A DNA stretch of 64,000 nucleotides from Sipunculus nudus (Eukaryota > Annelida > Sipuncula > Golfingiida > Sipunculidae). Position numbers and translations under genes: made by a program. Below, piece after piece: positions 61,101 through 64,000 of this stretch. The stretch is taken from contig CM049322.1 of assembly GCA_026874595.1 (NCBI GenBank), positions 53,039,386 through 53,103,385 of the forward strand. The letters run 5' to 3'. Each line of letters opens with the position of its first letter. Position 1 is the stretch's first letter. The notes under the pieces were generated by a model. It searched no databases, was not told the origin of the DNA, and saw only the letters and a list, made by a program, of their open reading frames with translations.

Positions 61101-64000
61101 CGAAACGACGTCACCACCTGTGACCGAGAATATTATACCCTTACAAATAACATATTTTACATCTTTTGGGTTTATATAGTTTAAAGATTGTTTTACATTA
61201 ATAAATAAAACAATCAAAGTTTGGCATTGACAACTATAGAAAATGAATCCCCACTGATATATCGGTTACCGCTATGGTCGCTTCCTTTGGAAGGATCAGC
61301 TTAGCCAGCTCTATCCCCCACAGACCGAGACCACCAGCTCCGATTATCAACATGTTTGCTGAACCTGTAATAAGATCACACAACTAACTAATTTTTACCC
61401 TACGTGCGTGAACCTTTTTTCTACGTGAACCTAACCCCCCCCCCCCCTTTCTCCTCTGTTTCTTCTTCTGTCCGTGTTTGCGCCATATTATTATTGCTTA
61501 TTTTCAATATCTGAATGACTCAAAGTCTGTCCGGAAGTAGTAGTATATTACATTTGTACTAAAATACGAAAATATATTGTTTTTCTCAGGCAGTAATTAA
61601 TAAACTCATTATACATTTACAAATTATAACGATTATCATAGAAGTTAGAATATATACCATGGTAAAACACACGTCTTGCCAAAAAAAGGGAAATATTCTG
61701 ACAGTTTGTTACTTCAGCACAACTTTGCAACATCGTGGAAATGGATTGAAGATACTATTTTTTTATTAGTTGTACACTCCTTAAATAATGATCCTGTTAT
61801 ATATTCCTTATGTTATTATCACTTGTGAAAGTTAACTGAAGTTACAAGTTTACTTCAGCACAACTTTGCAACATCGTGGAAATGGAATGAAGATACTATT
61901 TTTGTATTAGTTGTACACTCCTTAAATAATGATCCTATTATTTATTCCTTATGTTATTATCATTTGTGAAGGTTAACTTCATGCTGACCCAAAAAAGGAG
62001 ATAAATTGGGAAACGAAACTATATAGATAAATACAGTAAATGATATTTACCGGAAGTCTGAATACTCGTGAGAACAGTGTCTTTCACTCGGCAGAGGGCG
62101 TTGTAGGCAGTGATACCGGAACAGGAAATAATGGCCCCCAGGTCTAGCGGGAGTCCCTCTGGTGCACGGTGTAGCCACGTGACTTGGTTAACACTGACAT
62201 AATTCTGAAAACTGCCCATAAATAATTTATGTAAATATACGGTTGCAACCAAGACACTCTAATGATATGTCCGAATATATGCAGGAAATCTCCTCCAGAG
62301 GTCGCTCGTTGACAGATTACTAACTCATTACCTGAATTATATATAGGCTGGTGGAGCCACAGGGTATGATAATCTTTTTGAGGCCTCGGCTTTTTTGTCA
62401 ATATATACTTAATGTGTATTTTGAAAGAAAGGTTTTACCTAATAATAACGAAATAATGTTAAAACAAAAATAAAAAATTAAAGAGTATAATAAATGGTGG
62501 GAAATCTTTCTCTCCAGCGACAGATTTAACCATTAAAAGGAACAGCAACCAAGTTACAGCGAGTTCTGTGTACAGGACAAATTTTCATTATCTGGATATT
62601 AACACTGACACTTCAGCAATGTTCTCCTTTGACGGGTTAGATACAGGTCATATCATATTATAATTATTAGGGCCTCTATATTACCCCTTTTCCAGGGCCT
62701 CCAGTTAAATGAAAAATGTGAATCCATAACTGCCTTAAAAAAACCCTGATTGTTTTACATTGGAGATCGCCGAAGAGAGAAATTATTAAATTCTGGTCAG
62801 GGTCTGTATAAAGAGGCGGACATGGTAAATGAATATGATCGCCATCTGCCGTCTGAATCAAAAACTATAATATGAAGCCCGTTCAACACAGCTGTTGATA
62901 TTTCAATAAAGATCAGTGCATTGAATCCGGATTCTTCACCTTTGCGGAGTTATGTACTGTACTGGTTTTATTATATCTTCAGAGGTGTATGTACAAAAAC
63001 ACCCAGACAATCGTAGCAAACAGAGGCACCAATATAGGGGAATGGATGTAGAAAAAAATTAGCCCTACTTACACTTTTAATAAATATATTAATAATGCGA
63101 TGTTTAAACTTAACAAATGAGTAATTTTGAAAAAAATTATTTTGAATGACCTCACCCATGCTTTATATTGTGCAAATAAGTTTTACAAGGGTGAATTAAC
63201 CAAACCAGTCAATACAAACAAACACCTACAGTCTGATGTGAGCCCGCAGGTTAAATAAATAATTCATCTGAGTCTTAGTTAGAATTAACATATTCTGAAA
63301 ACTATATTTTTTTATTTATATTTTAGATATATTATGATTTATTAAAAAGTTTCCCCTACCATCAAATATGAGTCATCCATCCCCCTCCTAACCTTGACGA
63401 TAAATTGGCGCCACTGATAACAAACTGGTACTTTTTTCACCAACGGAACACCCAAAGACGGCCAGACTCACCAAGCAGTTATTGTTAGGGGATACATCTG
63501 GTTGAAAGCGTTAACACTAAACAACGGGACAGTCGTTTAGTAAATAATGGCATGTTAAAATAAAGTATATGGCAAACAATTTGCTTGCCTAGATTGATTA
63601 AATCTAGGTGATAATCATCCTTGCAAATATTCCATCTATTAGACATTACAAGGCTTATATATATATATATATATTTTAAATATTATAAATATATCTTTAA
63701 TATTATGATACCTTATATATACTTTAAATATTATAAATATATTTATAATATTATGATTAAAAATTATAAAAAAATAATATGTTTAATCATTATAATTAAA
63801 TTTTTAGTCATGAGCACATGTCATTTAAGAAAAATATCTAAATTGCGTAGCATGCCTTAAATAAGATGAATCCAAACAACAGTTACAAATACAAAATACA
63901 GAATTAGATGTTACCATTTACCCTCCGTCCACATAATGCCGACCAAACGCGTACTGTCGTCTGGTCGGGCAGATCGTCGTCCTCCCGGCCAGACAAAACG
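57717..64000 (-). CDS. Zinc-dependent alcohol dehydrogenase, convergent paralogue (3' seven exons; 5' end outside the window)
   Basis: In coding order the visible exons are 64000-63922 (partial), 62211-62051, 61364-61255, 60997-60934, 59495-59380, 58316-58167 and 57854-57717. The phases agree throughout. The partial exon carries the end of the structural zinc loop (FCLAGRTTIC) and reads on to HYVDGG. The next exon has the catalytic cysteine (SCSGITAYNAL), and the third has the Rossmann motif GAGGLG. TIAVTDIS places an acidic residue after beta-2, suggesting NAD(H). Exon lengths of 161, 110, 64, 116 and 150 bp equal those of the plus-strand gene, so the two arose by duplication with the intron pattern kept. 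The C-terminus is longer than in the paralogue (it ends RNRYSL). The first three exons, with the other zinc ligands, lie beyond 64000. Confidence 0.9.
58077..58131. repeat. (TA)n microsatellite
   Basis: A pure TA run inside the last intron of the minus-strand dehydrogenase, 36 bases from the donor of the preceding exon. Confidence 0.9.
58167..58316 (-). CDS. Dehydrogenase paralogue exon (equivalent of exon 9)
   Basis: 150 bp, phase 0, encoding DGQMVMVGLMGSSLQVD, then NSLTGSVVGTQGQMVELMDM to NKK. TGSVVGTQGQM replaces SGSYVGNQRHL of the paralogue. The R/H pair there becomes G/Q, a change in the coenzyme-closing segment. Confidence 0.9.
58725..58830 (+). repeat. Dispersed repeat, copy 2
   Basis: Second copy of the element at 57365-57490, within an intron of the minus-strand dehydrogenase. 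Confidence 0.5.
59380..59495 (-). CDS. Dehydrogenase paralogue exon (equivalent of exon 8)
   Basis: 116 bp with a GTGAGT donor. It encodes DTDEKAVAVKEALGG, then IHVILDFVGHSSTSTAF to RSLEP. Confidence 0.9.
60934..60997 (-). CDS. Dehydrogenase paralogue exon (equivalent of exon 7)
   Basis: 64 bp encoding DTKLPAAMAAGADKTFLWDPH plus one G, joined in phase to the exon at 59495. Confidence 0.9.
61255..61364 (-). CDS. Dehydrogenase paralogue exon (equivalent of exon 6, Rossmann motif)
   Basis: 110 bp encoding SANMLIIGAGGLGLWGIE to TIAVTDIS. The donor is a weak GTGGGG, but the phase and the paralogue place the border here. Confidence 0.9.
61711..61992. repeat. 141-bp tandem duplication
   Basis: The segment from acttcagcacaactttgcaa to ttgtgaaagttaact at 61711-61851 is repeated immediately at 61852-61992 with only a few differences, so the duplication is recent. 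It lies in an intron of the minus-strand dehydrogenase. Confidence 0.9.
62051..62211 (-). CDS. Dehydrogenase paralogue exon (equivalent of exon 5)
   Basis: 161 bp with a GTAAAT donor. It encodes FQNYVSVNQVTWLHRAP, then CSGITAYNALCRVKD to IQTS plus one G. The cysteine of ISCSGITAYNAL is the third catalytic zinc ligand. Confidence 0.9.
62212..63921 (-). other. Intron of the dehydrogenase paralogue
   Basis: 1.7 kb of AT-rich sequence, with a near-pure AT stretch at 63655-63790. No additional exon is recognised. Confidence 0.5.
63922..64000 (-). CDS. Dehydrogenase paralogue exon (equivalent of exon 4), cut by the window edge
   Basis: The last 79 bases of the exon are visible. They encode FCLAGRTTICPTRRQYAFG, then RHYVDGG, ending in GG before a GTAAAT donor, the same phase as exon 4 of the plus copy. 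The C-x7-C of CLAGRTTIC supplies the last two structural zinc cysteines. Confidence 0.88.

Overview
The window is AT-rich, intron-rich eukaryotic DNA, most likely from an invertebrate and probably a lophotrochozoan such as a bivalve mollusc. The species call is inference. The supporting signs are short exons with GT-AG borders in long introns full of (TA)n tracts, decayed LINEs, tRNA-derived SINEs, small inverted-repeat transposons, and a secreted ILEI/PAN protein. Few of the open frames are genes. The real coding content is three multi-exon genes, which I assembled by matching splice sites and reading phases by eye.

Region 1 (1-21 kb) is a gene-poor mosaic of repeats. It holds a dispersed ~62-bp satellite (5.2-6.4, 7.9-8.0, 29.6-29.9 and 30.5-30.7 kb), old segmental duplications (2.2-3.8 kb with 10.3/13.9-14.7 kb; 10.5-13.9 kb with 30.9-32.5 kb), and SINE fragments. 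Two decayed LINEs lie head to head, one on the minus strand (17.2-18.3 kb) and one on the plus strand (18.6-20.4 kb). Two isolated signal-peptide exons (1841 and 16235) are sequence relatives of each other.

Region 2 (21.95-28.5 kb) holds a complete three-exon plus-strand gene for a secreted protein of about 277 residues: a signal peptide, an ILEI/PANDER (FAM3-like) domain and a six-cysteine PAN/apple domain. The two upstream signal exons end in the same phase and could splice into it.

Region 3 (34.6-51.7 kb) holds a plus-strand zinc alcohol dehydrogenase (MDR superfamily) of 10 exons and 372 residues, with two intact alternative first exons (34789 and 37480). Its introns and the gap between the first exons carry Harbinger-like and Tigger/pogo-like MITEs and long (TA)n tracts.

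Region 4 (57.7-64 kb, running off the right edge) is the minus-strand convergent paralogue of that dehydrogenase. Seven exons are visible; the 5' exons lie beyond the window. The internal exon lengths are identical to those of the plus copy (161, 110, 64, 116 and 150 bp), so the pair is a tail-to-tail duplication. About 6 kb with no confident gene separates the two 3' ends.
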